Assembly: GCF_000379765.1 (NCBI RefSeq) | Contig: NZ_KB903430.1 | Span: 62,001-126,000, forward strand | From: Flexithrix dorotheae DSM 6795 | GTDB lineage: Bacteria > Bacteroidota > Bacteroidia > Cytophagales > Flammeovirgaceae | Length of the DNA stretch: 64,000 nt | Reading direction: 5' to 3' | Shown here: positions 45,167-54,211 of the stretch, piece after piece | Position numbering within the stretch: position 1 is the stretch's first letter | Layout of the letters: every line of letters starts with the position of its first letter | The notes under the pieces: model-generated | Told to the model about the DNA's origin: nothing | Databases searched by the model: none | The model's input: the letters and a program-made list of their open reading frames with translations, nothing else | Made by a program: the position numbers and the translations under genes

Positions 45167-46024
45167 ATGAAAAATACAATCAGCTTTCTTATCCTTATAG
45201 CATGTTCGGTTTACCTGACTTCTTGTGTTGATCAAATTCCTGTAGAAGAATTTGCTGTTCCGCATCAGGCCAAAATTGCGGTAGAAGGGCTCATCACTTC
45301 CGAACAAAAAGCGCATACCGTAAAATTGCATTATTCTACTGATTACGGAAAAGTTAATCAGCCCCCTGAACCAGTAGAAAAAGCCCTGGTTACTATTTCT
45401 GATGGCCAAAATAACTTTGAATTGGATGAAGTTTCACCTGGGATTTATCAAACAGATAGTCTTGTTAAAGGAGGGGTTGGGGTAAAATATTATCTTAAAA
45501 TAGAATGGAATGGGGAAGTTTATGAAGCTGAGGACGAAATGCAGCCGATAAACTCACATGAGCAACTCACTTTTGTGGAAGAGGCAGGGCGAATGGAATT
45601 TCCCTACCGACCACACCTTTTCGGGTTCGATTTACCCAATAAATACGATGTGACATTTTTTGTTCCTGATTCCATTGTGGATGCCAACCCGGACTTACCC
45701 GATTGGATTTTACAGAAAAAATGGACTACAAAAACATTTCATACACATCCTTTAATGGAGCCAAATGGTATCTTCGAATTTGTGGCCACTGATCATCTTA
45801 TTTTCAACAATCCTAATTATTGGGTGAAACAAAAGAAATATTCAATTTCTCCTGAATATTATAATTTTCTGAGGGCCATGTTTTCCGAAACTGATTGGAG
45901 GGGCAGTCTGTTGGATACTACTCCTGGAAATGTACCTACAAATTTAAGCAATGGAGCAGTTGGTTTTTTTGCAGCCTGTGCGGTAGATTCCTTACTTTAT
46001 CCATATCCAACTGTAGAAAAATAG
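45167..46024 (+). CDS. DUF4249 domain lipoprotein
   Basis: 285 residues. Lipoprotein signal peptide with lipobox LTSC (Cys20 region), then a beta-rich domain (IAVEGLITSEQKAHTVKLHYS, VEKALVTISDGQNNFELDE, YYLKIEWNGEVYEAEDEMQP) typical of DUF4249. Such proteins are commonly encoded just downstream of TonB receptors with STN/FecR systems, as here (11 bp gap), and are thought to work with the receptor at the outer membrane. Confidence 0.88.
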   Translation: MKNTISFLILIACSVYLTSCVDQIPVEEFAVPHQAKIAVEGLITSEQKAHTVKLHYSTDYGKVNQPPEPVEKALVTISDGQNNFELDEVSPGIYQTDSLVKGGVGVKYYLKIEWNGEVYEAEDEMQPINSHEQLTFVEEAGRMEFPYRPHLFGFDLPNKYDVTFFVPDSIVDANPDLPDWILQKKWTTKTFHTHPLMEPNGIFEFVATDHLIFNNPNYWVKQKKYSISPEYYNFLRAMFSETDWRGSLLDTTPGNVPTNLSNGAVGFFAACAVDSLLYPYPTVEK

Positions 46025-46071
46025 GATTATAAAATAAAAATTGGTAATTTTTTAAAAAAAGATGTCATTTC

Positions 46072-46812
46072 ATGAATTTTACCATTTTTATTTCTTTACT
46101 TTTTCTTAGCCCTGCCATTTTATTTGGACAAGACCAATTCAATGTTGAAAATAAAAAATGGATTAGCGCCTTAAAAAATGAAGACAAGGGAGAATTGTCT
46201 TCTATCTATTTCGATAAAGCAGCTCTATTTCTTGACTATCAACTCATTCAGGAAAAAAATAATATTGCAGAAGAATTAAAAAGAAATCTTTCTCAAATAA
46301 CCAGTTTTCATTCAAAGGGTATCATCCCACTGGATTCCAATCACATTTTCCAAATGGGATATTATCTTGAAAATGAAATAACTAAATATGCCTTTGTTAC
46401 TGCCTGGACCAAAAAAAATGGCGCTTTCCTTAAAGAATTTGAAACCATTTTTTCCAATACAATAACATCAGATAAACAAAACCCAAACCTTGATAAAGCC
46501 AGGGAAAAGTGGATAACCCTTGCAAATACCAACCAACCAGAAAAACTGCTAAAAGGAAGTTATACAAAAGATGCTTATTATTTTCACAGGGAAACACTTT
46601 CTCAAGGGCATAAGGAAATAAGTGAGCGCTATAACTATATGTCCAGACCAGGATACCGCATAACCCTTACAGCAGATGAAATCATTTGGGTTCAACCAAA
46701 TCTGGCAATGGAAGTTGGAGAATACAAAACCAATGGGTCAGGCAAATATGTGCTGATTTGGCAAAAACAAAAAAACAAGGAGTGGAAAGCCCTGCTGGAT
46801 TTTAATTTTTAA
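46072..46812 (+). CDS. Exported protein with two DUF4440/SnoaL-like domains
   Basis: 246 residues. Signal peptide (1-about 19, ending LFGQ), then two NTF2-like halves of about 105 residues each. Each begins with a helix (FNVENKKWISALKNEDKGELSSIY; KAREKWITLANTNQPEKLLKGSY) and ends in strands around a trailing GYYLENEITKYAFVTAW or EVGEYKTNGSGKYVLIWQ. Ligand or enzymatic role unknown. It follows the DUF4249 gene by 47 bp. Confidence 0.7.
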   Translation: MNFTIFISLLFLSPAILFGQDQFNVENKKWISALKNEDKGELSSIYFDKAALFLDYQLIQEKNNIAEELKRNLSQITSFHSKGIIPLDSNHIFQMGYYLENEITKYAFVTAWTKKNGAFLKEFETIFSNTITSDKQNPNLDKAREKWITLANTNQPEKLLKGSYTKDAYYFHRETLSQGHKEISERYNYMSRPGYRITLTADEIIWVQPNLAMEVGEYKTNGSGKYVLIWQKQKNKEWKALLDFNF

Positions 46813-46832
46813 TAAATAACCTGACAACACTA

Positions 46833-47633
46833 ATGATAAAATTTCATAAGGTATCTGAGGATTCCCAAATTCAGGAATTTGCAAAGTCCTTTTACCATTC
46901 GCTCACCTTTCCGCTCGATGGGATGTGGGAAGCCTTTTTTTCCTATTCTGAGAAACATTTTATTTTTTACGGGAATAGCAAAGCAGGATTCTTAATGTTA
47001 AACAGTGATAACCAGTTAATTAATTTTTACCTTCTCCCCGAATTTGCAGTTCATTCGGAACAAATACTTAAAAGGGCTTTATTTATTTTTAATATCCAAT
47101 ATGGATTGGCAGGAACCAATAATCCCTTATTTTTATCTGCATGCCTGGACTACCTTCAGGATATTCGTACCCATACTTTTCTTTTCAAAAACCTGGAAAC
47201 TTCCAAGGAACCTTTAGCGCCCGTTCCCAACACTCAAACCAGAAACATAACCCTTTCCAGACTGGACCTGATTACAAGTTTCTGTAAAATGAATACCGGA
47301 GCACCAGAAGAATGGCTTTATGGTTACCTGAAGAACCTTGTAGAAAGGAAAGAATTATTCTGTATTGAAAGAAACGGAATTCCCCTGGCTACATTTGAGG
47401 TGAGAAAAAGTGATTCACAACCCGGAATTGCCGATTTGGGGATGATTGTAGACAAACAACAAAGAGGAAAGGGCCTGGGAACTTTTGCTCTAAAAAATGC
47501 AAAGAAAGTGGCACTGGAAAATGGGTTAACCCCGATTTGTTCTTGTGAGGCCGAAAATATTGCCTCCCGAAAAGCCATTGAAAAGGCTGGTTTTTTTAAC
47601 GTCCACAGGATTCTTCAATTCAGGTATGTTTAA
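46833..47633 (+). CDS. GNAT-family N-acetyltransferase
   Basis: 266 residues. The C-terminal half has the acetyl-CoA binding loop (DKQQRGKGLGTFALKNA, about 206-222) and a terminal ENIASRKAIEKAGF motif typical of GNAT enzymes. The N-terminal half (1-about 135) is distinct and shows no family match. It follows the preceding gene by 20 bp and may be the last of the operon. Substrate unknown. Confidence 0.82.
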   Translation: MIKFHKVSEDSQIQEFAKSFYHSLTFPLDGMWEAFFSYSEKHFIFYGNSKAGFLMLNSDNQLINFYLLPEFAVHSEQILKRALFIFNIQYGLAGTNNPLFLSACLDYLQDIRTHTFLFKNLETSKEPLAPVPNTQTRNITLSRLDLITSFCKMNTGAPEEWLYGYLKNLVERKELFCIERNGIPLATFEVRKSDSQPGIADLGMIVDKQQRGKGLGTFALKNAKKVALENGLTPICSCEAENIASRKAIEKAGFFNVHRILQFRYV

Positions 47634-47691
47634 TCCTGGTTACACCAAATTATTTTTAATCGAATCTCATTTCTCTAAAATTTAAAATCTT

Positions 47692-47740
47692 AACTTTGAT
47701 CAGGATTGATCTGATTAAAGTTTAGCTTTTTCTAAACTTT
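47692..47740 (+). promoter_or_regulatory. Two overlapping, mutually exclusive hairpins
   Basis: Hairpin A: AACTTTGATCAG (47692-47703) / CTGATTAAAGTT (47711-47722), 11 of 12 paired. Hairpin B: AAAGTTTAG (47717-47725) / CTAAACTTT (47732-47740), perfect. They share 47717-47722, so only one can form. This could be a terminator of the acetyltransferase transcript or an attenuator for the gene at 47865. Confidence 0.5.
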
Positions 47741-47864
47741 ATTTCAGTTTTCAATCTTATATAAATAAGGGATAAAATAAGTAAGCGTTATAAATTTAAT
47801 CTATACTTGTTCTTCTCCCAAAAGGGAAATAAACACAGTTTACTAGCAAAACCATCTAACTAAA

Positions 47865-48461
47865 ATGGCATTTTTTGACAGAATTTTTAAACGGTTATTT
47901 TCTGAAAGTATCATTCTACCAGATCAGGAACCAATTATTACCGAAGCCCTAAAAAGAAGGGCAAAGGAATTGAGCAATTACTTTTATTGGCTCAATAATG
48001 CGCTTTACAAGTCATTACTTTCCAGAATCCAGACGGCCTATTGGGAAAAACAAAGGAACAGGTTAAGTGATTTACAAATTCATCTTTTCAATACCCGATA
48101 TGCTAATGGACTGGCCATCACTTATCACCCTTCAATTTCTCCTGAGGAGTTCCAGCATTTTTTCGATTTGCTAAAAGACAGGGCTTTAAATATTGGATAC
48201 AACCTAAGCATATCCGACAGGAAAATTTTTGACAGAAAGAAATATGTAGAAGTGATTGAAAAGTATTACCTGAAGCCACCTCTATCCATACCCAAAGCCG
48301 GAGAGATCAAAGACCAGATGTACGGAAATATTCTCATAGAGCAGGTGCTTATCGATAGCAATCCCAGCTACATCAAGTTAATGGCAAATATATACTCCGA
48401 CAGGTTGTACACTAAGGCAAAAAATTTTGATAAATTGATCAAGGAACTGTTTAGTATTTGA
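47865..48461 (+). CDS. Protein of unknown function
   Basis: 198 residues, cytosolic. N-terminal helical half (MAFFDRIFKRLFSESIILPD, then EALKRRAKELSNYFYWLNNALYKS) followed by a mixed strand/helix part (HLFNTRYANGLAITYHPSISPEEF, FDLLKDRALNIGYNLSISDRKI) and a C-terminal helix (NFDKLIKELFSI). No family recognised. A clear terminator follows, supporting a real gene. Confidence 0.6.
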   Translation: MAFFDRIFKRLFSESIILPDQEPIITEALKRRAKELSNYFYWLNNALYKSLLSRIQTAYWEKQRNRLSDLQIHLFNTRYANGLAITYHPSISPEEFQHFFDLLKDRALNIGYNLSISDRKIFDRKKYVEVIEKYYLKPPLSIPKAGEIKDQMYGNILIEQVLIDSNPSYIKLMANIYSDRLYTKAKNFDKLIKELFSI

Positions 48462-48482
48462 ATTTTAAGAGCATTGAAAACC

Positions 48483-48512
48483 GGGCTTATTTCCTATGAA
48501 TAAGCCCTTTTT
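48483..48512 (+). terminator. Terminator between converging genes
   Basis: Stem GGGCTTATT (48483-48491) / AATAAGCCC (48499-48507) followed by five T, 21 bp past the stop of the plus-strand gene. Confidence 0.82.
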
Positions 48513-48520
48513 GAGTAAAA

Positions 48521-49150
48521 TCATGCTCCCTGGTTGTATTCTTCAACAAGGTCGTAAATCCCCACAAAGCCACTTTCTCTGGTTAAAATCTGATCAATCT
48601 GTTCAGTCCAATAAGGATCTTGGTCAAAAAACTGCTTAAGTTCATCCTTCACTTTTTCCAATCTGTTTCTTTTTAACCTTCTGTTAATAGGAATGGCAAT
48701 TTTTTTATCACCCATAAAAAGTACCATGTTTTTATTCAGTTCAATCGATCCAGTAATATAATTCGATTCTTGTACGTAAACCATAAATGCTTCTATCTTC
48801 CCTAAGGTTACCATTTTCCCAAAACCACATGAAAGAACTTTTTTAAAACCTAAGAAATTAATAATCGGAATTTCTTTCAAACTATGGAACTCATCTTTTC
48901 CGATAATAAAACCAAGGATTTCCTCTGATTTTAATTTTAAAGCATAATCATTGTGTTCCTTTCTAAAATTTAATTTTCCATTATACAAAGGATAAATATA
49001 AACTAATCCTTCATGGAATTCTCCATCTAAATCTATATAACCACCCGGGCAGTCTCTTTTTCCATATTCTTCAATGGGTACCCTGGATTGGGATAGTGCC
49101 GGAATAATGCATAAAAATGTAATTGTAACTGATAGTAATAACCTAATCAT
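48521..49150 (-). CDS. Exported protein of unknown function
   Basis: 209 residues from the chosen ATG at 49150, which begins a signal peptide (MIRLLLSVTITFLC, cut near ALSQ); the frame is open to 49198. The mature part is charged and mostly strands (GGYIDLDGEFHEGLVYIY, LKSEEILGFIIGKDEFH, VTLGKIEAFMVYVQE), then a basic helix (NRRLKRNRLEKVKDELKQFF) near the end. No family recognised. Confidence 0.6.
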   Translation of the reverse strand: MIRLLLSVTITFLCIIPALSQSRVPIEEYGKRDCPGGYIDLDGEFHEGLVYIYPLYNGKLNFRKEHNDYALKLKSEEILGFIIGKDEFHSLKEIPIINFLGFKKVLSCGFGKMVTLGKIEAFMVYVQESNYITGSIELNKNMVLFMGDKKIAIPINRRLKRNRLEKVKDELKQFFDQDPYWTEQIDQILTRESGFVGIYDLVEEYNQGA

Positions 49151-49328
49151 AAAGTTTGTTGAAAGTTCTAAAATCGGATATGCGCAGGCATAATGCATAT
49201 ATAATGATTTGGGAAATGGTTTTATTTTTATTTTTTGATTTTTCTATTCAAAAATTCCTATTAATTTCATCGGGAGAACAAAAATTTTCCTCTTTTTTCT
49301 TTTTTTGACTTTAAACTCTACCCCCTTA

Positions 49329-50501
49329 ATGAAAACACCCTTGAAAAAACTGGTATGCTATGGAAGCCTGTTTTGTCTGTTCATTTTATTATTAAATTCC
49401 TGCTCATTAGTAAAAATTGAAAGTGAACAAAAACCACTTTCACAGAAGGAACTGAATACCAGACTAATGACTCAGTACTTTATTGCTGAGGCTTCAGATA
49501 GAATTGAAATTGCAGCGGATTCTATCATGTTGATTAACACAGATCCTGAGGTACAAAAAAATGCCTTAAAATGGAAAATTTATGCACAATCCAGTTTTCG
49601 AAAAACCGGATTCCAGACTTCTCCTAAACTTGCTTTGCTCGATACCTGGACATTTATGAGGGAAATTCAGGAATATTTTCAGAATGAGGAACACCCTCCG
49701 CTATTTGGAGACCATCAGGAATATGCATTACAAGCCGCCAGTAAAAATGCCGAAGAGATAGAGGAAATTGCCAGAAAACTAATGAGTGACAAAGAATTTG
49801 AAAGCCATTCTACTTTTGTGAATAACTTTGTAAAAGAACATCAACTGACACCCGAAAACCTGGCGCATACTTCTGTGAGGGAAAAATATCTGCAATTTCT
49901 GGAAATTCCAGATAGTGTGGCAGTGAATACAGTGGGAACCCTTTCGGAAGTGGTAGCCGACCTGAGTAACCGAATTGATTATACTTCATCCAGTGCTCCC
50001 AAGCAATTGAAATGGAATACAGAATTGATGCTAAAAGAAAAGGGAATAGATTCTGTGGAAGTTAAAAAATATGTAGATGACCTGAATCGAAAATTTGATC
50101 GCTTAATATTCATTGCGGAATCCAGTCCTGAAATGCTGGATGAAGCAATCAAAGAATTCAGGGACCAAATGCAACCACTATTCTATGGATTAAATTCGGA
50201 AATCGCCAATTCAATGATAAAACTGGCTCAGGAACGGAAACAAATGGATACCATCATTGTAAGAGAAAGAATAGCCATTGACAGTATGATTTTAAGAGAA
50301 AGAAAGGCTATAGTAAAAGATGCCAGCGCCCTGACGGTACAAGTAGTAAACGATACCATGGAACATTTGAAAGGCTTAATAACCAGTGTTTTGTTTTATG
50401 TGGTTCTTTTCTTTGCCGTAATTCTGGGTATCCCATTTTCTTTGGGATTTTTTACGGGAAAGTTGTTACAAAAACATAAATTGAAAAAAACTGAATCGTA
50501 A
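49329..50501 (+). CDS. Lipoprotein-like protein with C-terminal membrane helix, unknown
   Basis: 390 residues from the ATG at 49329, chosen because it starts a signal peptide with lipobox LNSC (MKTPLKKLVC... to Cys25); the frame is open to 49305. A long helical region (about 45-340, with charged heptad-like stretches such as RDQMQPLFYG and RERIAIDSMILRERKA) is followed by a membrane helix (about 348-375) and a basic tail (KLLQKHKLKK). A lipid anchor plus C-terminal helix would tether it at both ends. No family recognised. Confidence 0.6.
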   Translation: MKTPLKKLVCYGSLFCLFILLLNSCSLVKIESEQKPLSQKELNTRLMTQYFIAEASDRIEIAADSIMLINTDPEVQKNALKWKIYAQSSFRKTGFQTSPKLALLDTWTFMREIQEYFQNEEHPPLFGDHQEYALQAASKNAEEIEEIARKLMSDKEFESHSTFVNNFVKEHQLTPENLAHTSVREKYLQFLEIPDSVAVNTVGTLSEVVADLSNRIDYTSSSAPKQLKWNTELMLKEKGIDSVEVKKYVDDLNRKFDRLIFIAESSPEMLDEAIKEFRDQMQPLFYGLNSEIANSMIKLAQERKQMDTIIVRERIAIDSMILRERKAIVKDASALTVQVVNDTMEHLKGLITSVLFYVVLFFAVILGIPFSLGFFTGKLLQKHKLKKTES

Positions 50502-50563
50502 GAAGATTCCCATATGGCTAAATAATGAATGCCAATGGGGGTCCAAGTGCTAACTAAATCGAA

Positions 50564-51472
50564 ATGAAAAATTCAAAAAGAAAGTTCATCAAATCACTGG
50601 CCTTGTTGCCTGTTATTCCCTATTCCACGAATATTGGAAACAAAACAAAACCAGGCAAATTTTCCCACCTTTTTAAGCTTAGCTTAAATCTTTATTCCTT
50701 CAACAAACCCTTAAGGGATGGAACTATTGATTTATTTGATGTACTGGATTTTTGTGCCCAACATAATTTTGAAGGGATTGACCCTACAGGCTACTATTTC
50801 CCCAATTATCCTGACGTTCCTTCTGATGATTTCATTTATCAGTTCAAGCGAAAAGCCTTTCTTTTAGGACTGGACATTACCGGAACCGGGGTACGAAACG
50901 ATTTTGTAAGTCCCGATCCGGAAAAAAGAAAGGCAGATATTGAATTGATAAAAAAATGGATTGAGGTTTCTGCAAAAATGGGCTGTCCTCATGTTAGAAT
51001 ATTCCCTGGTCATCAAACTTATGAAGGTTATTCCAGAGAACAGGTTTTTGAATGGATGGCTCAGGACATTAAAACCTGCTGCCAGTTTGCCGGACAGTTT
51101 GGGGTGATGGTTACCATCCAAAACCACAATGGTTTTCTGAAAACTGCTGATGATGTTGATCAACTTTTTGGAATGATTGATTCTCCATGGTTGGGGCAAA
51201 ATCTTGATATTGGGAGTTACAGGCAAAAAGATCCTTATTTGGAAGTAGCGCAAAACATTAAGCACGCAGTTACCTGGCAGATAAAGGAAAACGTCTGGAT
51301 AGATGGAAAAGAAACCCCCACGGATTTTGTGAAATTATTCAGGATCATCAAAAAAGCCGGATACCGTGGTTACTTACCACTGGAAACCCTCGGGGAAGGC
51401 GATCCCTTTCAAAAAATTGAAAAACTGCTAGTGAAAGTGAGGGCTGCATTGGATGAGGTTGAGAGAGAATAA
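50564..51472 (+). CDS. Exported sugar phosphate isomerase/epimerase-like TIM-barrel protein
   Basis: 302 residues. N-terminal KRKFIKSLALLP is like the Tat-type leaders common on such Bacteroidota proteins, but with KR rather than RR. The body is a xylose isomerase-like TIM barrel (about 38-295): LSLNLYSFNKPL, FCAQHNFEGIDPTGYYF, MGCPHVRIFPGH, VTIQNHNG, LGQNLDIGSY and YLPLETLGEG, holding likely metal-binding His, Asp and Glu. It probably isomerises or cleaves a sugar derivative in the periplasm. It is followed by a repeat-rich patch. Confidence 0.78.
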   Translation: MKNSKRKFIKSLALLPVIPYSTNIGNKTKPGKFSHLFKLSLNLYSFNKPLRDGTIDLFDVLDFCAQHNFEGIDPTGYYFPNYPDVPSDDFIYQFKRKAFLLGLDITGTGVRNDFVSPDPEKRKADIELIKKWIEVSAKMGCPHVRIFPGHQTYEGYSREQVFEWMAQDIKTCCQFAGQFGVMVTIQNHNGFLKTADDVDQLFGMIDSPWLGQNLDIGSYRQKDPYLEVAQNIKHAVTWQIKENVWIDGKETPTDFVKLFRIIKKAGYRGYLPLETLGEGDPFQKIEKLLVKVRAALDEVERE

Positions 51473-51479
51473 AACAAAA

Positions 51480-51608
51480 TTATTATTGAGCTTAAGTATG
51501 CATGACGCGTATGCTAAAATGCATACACCTGCTCGAAAAAAATCCTTTTTTTTATAATTCAGCGAGACGCTGAACACATTTTAAAGTACAAGTGGACACT
51601 TGCGCTAG
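51480..51608. repeat. Repeat-rich patch with stacked short palindromes
   Basis: Contains ACGCGT plus AAAATGCA (51503-51523), TTCAGCGagaCGCTGAA (51560-51576 area) and CAAGTGgaCACTTG followed by CGCTAG (ends 51608). The AAAATGCA unit recurs as a direct repeat at 52179-52199 (19 of 21 positions). It looks like part of a dispersed noncoding repeat. Confidence 0.5.
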
Positions 51609-52030
51609 TATGCTGCTTGGGTTATTAACTTAAAAACAGAATAGCCAAATACAGCTACCCCACCTAATAATAATAGAATAAAATGAATATTTTGTCTTAA
51701 ATCTAATAGAATAATTCCCTGGTCTGATTCTTCTGAAATTATTAATTTTACAGACTCCCCCTCTTCCCAAAAATATTTTAAATTCCCTATGTTTATTTCC
51801 TTTGGAATAATTTTCCCCTTATCTTCAAATTCAATTTTCATATGGCAAATCCAATCCCCATCTTCACTATCATCTCTAAATCCTACTATTTTACCAATTT
51901 TTACTTCTTCCTCTTTAGGATTATATATTTTATATAAGGTCAAGGTTTGATGATATACACACAGGAAGGAAAAAATCAAAAACGACAAGTAAATTAAAGT
52001 CATAAAATAACAGTCATAATTTATTCTCAC
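51605..52030 (-). CDS. Small membrane protein of unknown function, possibly inserted
   Basis: 141 residues with an N-terminal helix (about 10-30), a hydrophilic beta-rich loop (KIGKIVGFRDDSEDGDW, HMKIEFEDKGKIIPKEI, EEGESVKLIIS) and a C-terminal helix (about 115-135). The loop is faintly DUF3592-like. Met10 (52003) is an alternative start. Its TAG stop lies inside a GCTAG that recurs at 52053-52057, and repeats flank it on both sides. Function unknown. Confidence 0.5.
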   Translation of the reverse strand: MRINYDCYFMTLIYLSFLIFSFLCVYHQTLTLYKIYNPKEEEVKIGKIVGFRDDSEDGDWICHMKIEFEDKGKIIPKEINIGNLKYFWEEGESVKLIISEESDQGIILLDLRQNIHFILLLLGGVAVFGYSVFKLITQAAY

Positions 52031-52052
52031 TCAAAATTTTAAAGTCACTTAA

Positions 52053-52199
52053 GCTAGCGAACAAGTTTCACATGTCCTAATTTTACCTAACCAAGCTAAA
52101 TTATTAGGATTACAAAACAAAAATCCTTTCCATTTAATAGCTTGATTTAATGTTTTACGCCACCCGCTGGATAACGCGTGACGCGTGTGCCAAAATGCA
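52053..52199. repeat. Right-hand repeat patch
   Basis: Begins GCTAGCGAACAAGT, which is a near inverted copy of the CACTTGCGCTAG end at 51597-51608, and ends with the ACGCGT/AAAATGCA direct repeat (52179-52199). An 89-codon minus-strand frame across it (52049-52318) reads like translated repeat and is not called. Confidence 0.45.
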
Positions 52200-52268
52200 A
52201 TTCCAGTCCTTAATCCATTTGAATAATTTCCAACACCTGACCTCAAATTTCTAATTGGTAAAAAACCA

Positions 52269-53546
52269 TTACCCCACCTCCATTTTCTCCACCTTACTTT
52301 CATCGAACTCAATCCCAAAACCTGGTTTTGTAGTCATGGGTAATTGCCCGTTTTCTGTTAATGGAGGATTCTTTTGGAAATGCATTTTTGAGGGGACATG
52401 GTTGATCAGATATTCTGCCCTGGGACAAACCGCTGGCGATTGACTTGCCACTACATGCATAGCCGCATGCAGATTATGTCCATGGGGGAAAACTCTTGCC
52501 CCAAATGCACTTGCCAAATGGCAAATTTTCACCAATTCACTTACGCCACCACACCATTCCGGATCTGCCTGAACCACCTGAATGGCCTTTGTTTTTAAAA
52601 ATGGCATCACTTCCCATCGGTTGTAAAAATGTTCGCCAGTCGCTACAGGAATGGTGGTTTTTTCAGCTAAACTTTTAAATTCTTCCATTCTGTCGGTAGG
52701 GAAAGCTTCTTCTATCCAGGCCGGACTGTATTGTTCTACTGCTTTTGCCCATGAGGTAGCGTAAGGCAAATTCCAACTCATAAAAGCATCAAACATTAAC
52801 TCGGCCTCCCAACCAACTGCTTCTCGCAATTCTTTCACCAATTCAATGTTCTCCTGAAGGCCTTTCGTGCCCTGCCCAATTCCGTTAGCCAGAAACCATT
52901 TTTGGTGGGTAAAACCTGCATCAAAAAGTGCCTTTGCTCTTGGCCCTGCCTTGCCTTTTTCTACGGTATAACCCAGACAACTTCCATAAACCGGAACAGA
53001 ACTTACTTCCTGGCCTCCTAGTAATTGATAAACTGGCACACCAAATTTTTTAGCTCTTAAATCCCACAAGGTATTGTCAATGGCACTAATTGCCATCATA
53101 AAATGTCCGGCTCGGGCATGTCGGTTTTTTCGGTACATTTTATCCCATATCTGCTCTACGGCAAGCGCATCCTGGCCAATCAAAAAATCTCTTAACTGAT
53201 CCATCACTGGATTAATGGCTTCAGGATCAATATACCCATAAATTCCTTCCAATCCCTCTTTTGTTCTTATCCTGAGGTAATGATGCGTCATTTTCCATGG
53301 ATTGGATTTTTTATTTTCTTCCCGATAAGGCTCCGGTCTGTGTTCAGTATATAAGTGTAATGGTTGTGCCTGATATTGGAAATTTGAACCATTGTAGGTA
53401 CCACTCAATTTTAGGATTTCTATCGCTTCGATTTGATTGCCTTCCTTGCCTGTTTGTTCATTTAAAAAATGCTGGATGGGAAAGGGAAGAAAAGCAAATA
53501 CGGAAGATTTCCCCAAAAGGGATAAGAAAGAACGTCTGGATGTCAT
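52269..53546 (-). CDS. Enolase-superfamily (mandelate racemase/muconate lactonizing) sugar-acid dehydratase
   Basis: 425 residues. A Tat-type leader (TSRRSFLSLLGKSS) suggests periplasmic export. The N-terminal capping domain is followed by the barrel with metal ligands Asp (MFDAFMSW), Glu (IEEAFPTD) and Glu (ATGEHFYNRWE), and a C-terminal HGHNLH segment that provides a catalytic His. The family abstracts an alpha proton from acid sugars, usually to dehydrate them. With the TIM-barrel protein upstream and the other sugar enzymes nearby it likely belongs to an acid-sugar pathway; exact substrate unknown. Confidence 0.86.
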   Translation of the reverse strand: MTSRRSFLSLLGKSSVFAFLPFPIQHFLNEQTGKEGNQIEAIEILKLSGTYNGSNFQYQAQPLHLYTEHRPEPYREENKKSNPWKMTHHYLRIRTKEGLEGIYGYIDPEAINPVMDQLRDFLIGQDALAVEQIWDKMYRKNRHARAGHFMMAISAIDNTLWDLRAKKFGVPVYQLLGGQEVSSVPVYGSCLGYTVEKGKAGPRAKALFDAGFTHQKWFLANGIGQGTKGLQENIELVKELREAVGWEAELMFDAFMSWNLPYATSWAKAVEQYSPAWIEEAFPTDRMEEFKSLAEKTTIPVATGEHFYNRWEVMPFLKTKAIQVVQADPEWCGGVSELVKICHLASAFGARVFPHGHNLHAAMHVVASQSPAVCPRAEYLINHVPSKMHFQKNPPLTENGQLPMTTKPGFGIEFDESKVEKMEVG

Positions 53547-53571
53547 GGTAGGTGAATAGTTTATAGTTCAG

Positions 53572-54201
53572 TTAAATAATAGATTTCAATTTCTCAATAT
53601 CATTCCCTGTCAAGGCCTGCAGGTATTTGGTAATTTTTTCTACTTCCCAATCCCACCATTTTAGTTTTAGTAATTCCTCAATCACCTCATCAGCAAACCG
53701 TTTTTTAATTTCTTTGGCCGGATTTCCACCTACTACGGTATATGGAGGAACATCTTTCACCACAGTCGCATTGGTAGCGATTATAGCGCCATCCCCAATT
53801 TTCACCCCGGCCATAATCGTGGCATTATGTCCAATCCAGACATCATTCCCAATGATAAGGTCTCCTTTATGTGGATATTCCCTTCCCTCCATGGCATTTT
53901 CCCAACCTTTCCCGAATATAGCAAAAGGGTAAGTGGAAAAAGCATCAGTCAGGTGATTAGCCCCATTCATGATGAAAGAAACTCCGGAAGCAATCATGCA
54001 GAATTTGCCAATAATCAGTTTATCTCCGGTGAAATCGAAATGGTATTTTACGTTCTTCTCAAAATTTTGAACATCCTCAAAATCATCATAATAGGTATAA
54101 TCTCCTACAATGATATTAGGATTGGTGATGATATTTTTTAAAAAACAAAGACGCTCGTAGTTTGCTAATGGAAATTTCGTGTGTTTGTCTGGTCCTGTCA
54201 T
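53572..54201 (-). CDS. CatB/Vat-family xenobiotic O-acetyltransferase
   Basis: 209 residues, the usual length. Left-handed beta-helix hexapeptide repeats (IIGNDVWIGHNATIMAGVKIGDGAIIA), the catalytic His83 in FIMNGANHLTDAFSTYPF, and the KDVPPYTVVGGNPAKEIKKRF ending are those of the Vat and CatB enzymes that acetylate streptogramin A or chloramphenicol. Actual drug resistance is not shown by sequence; many environmental members have other acceptors. Confidence 0.85.
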   Translation of the reverse strand: MTGPDKHTKFPLANYERLCFLKNIITNPNIIVGDYTYYDDFEDVQNFEKNVKYHFDFTGDKLIIGKFCMIASGVSFIMNGANHLTDAFSTYPFAIFGKGWENAMEGREYPHKGDLIIGNDVWIGHNATIMAGVKIGDGAIIATNATVVKDVPPYTVVGGNPAKEIKKRFADEVIEELLKLKWWDWEVEKITKYLQALTGNDIEKLKSII

Positions 54202-54211
54202 AGGTTAATTT

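Noticed and set aside
51480-52200. Insertion sequence with transposase
   Set aside because: Flanking repeats are present but no transposase or DDE/HUH motif is encoded between them.
52049-52318. 89-codon minus-strand frame at the repeat patch
   Set aside because: It overlaps the end of the dehydratase gene and reads through repeat sequence; composition is not protein-like.
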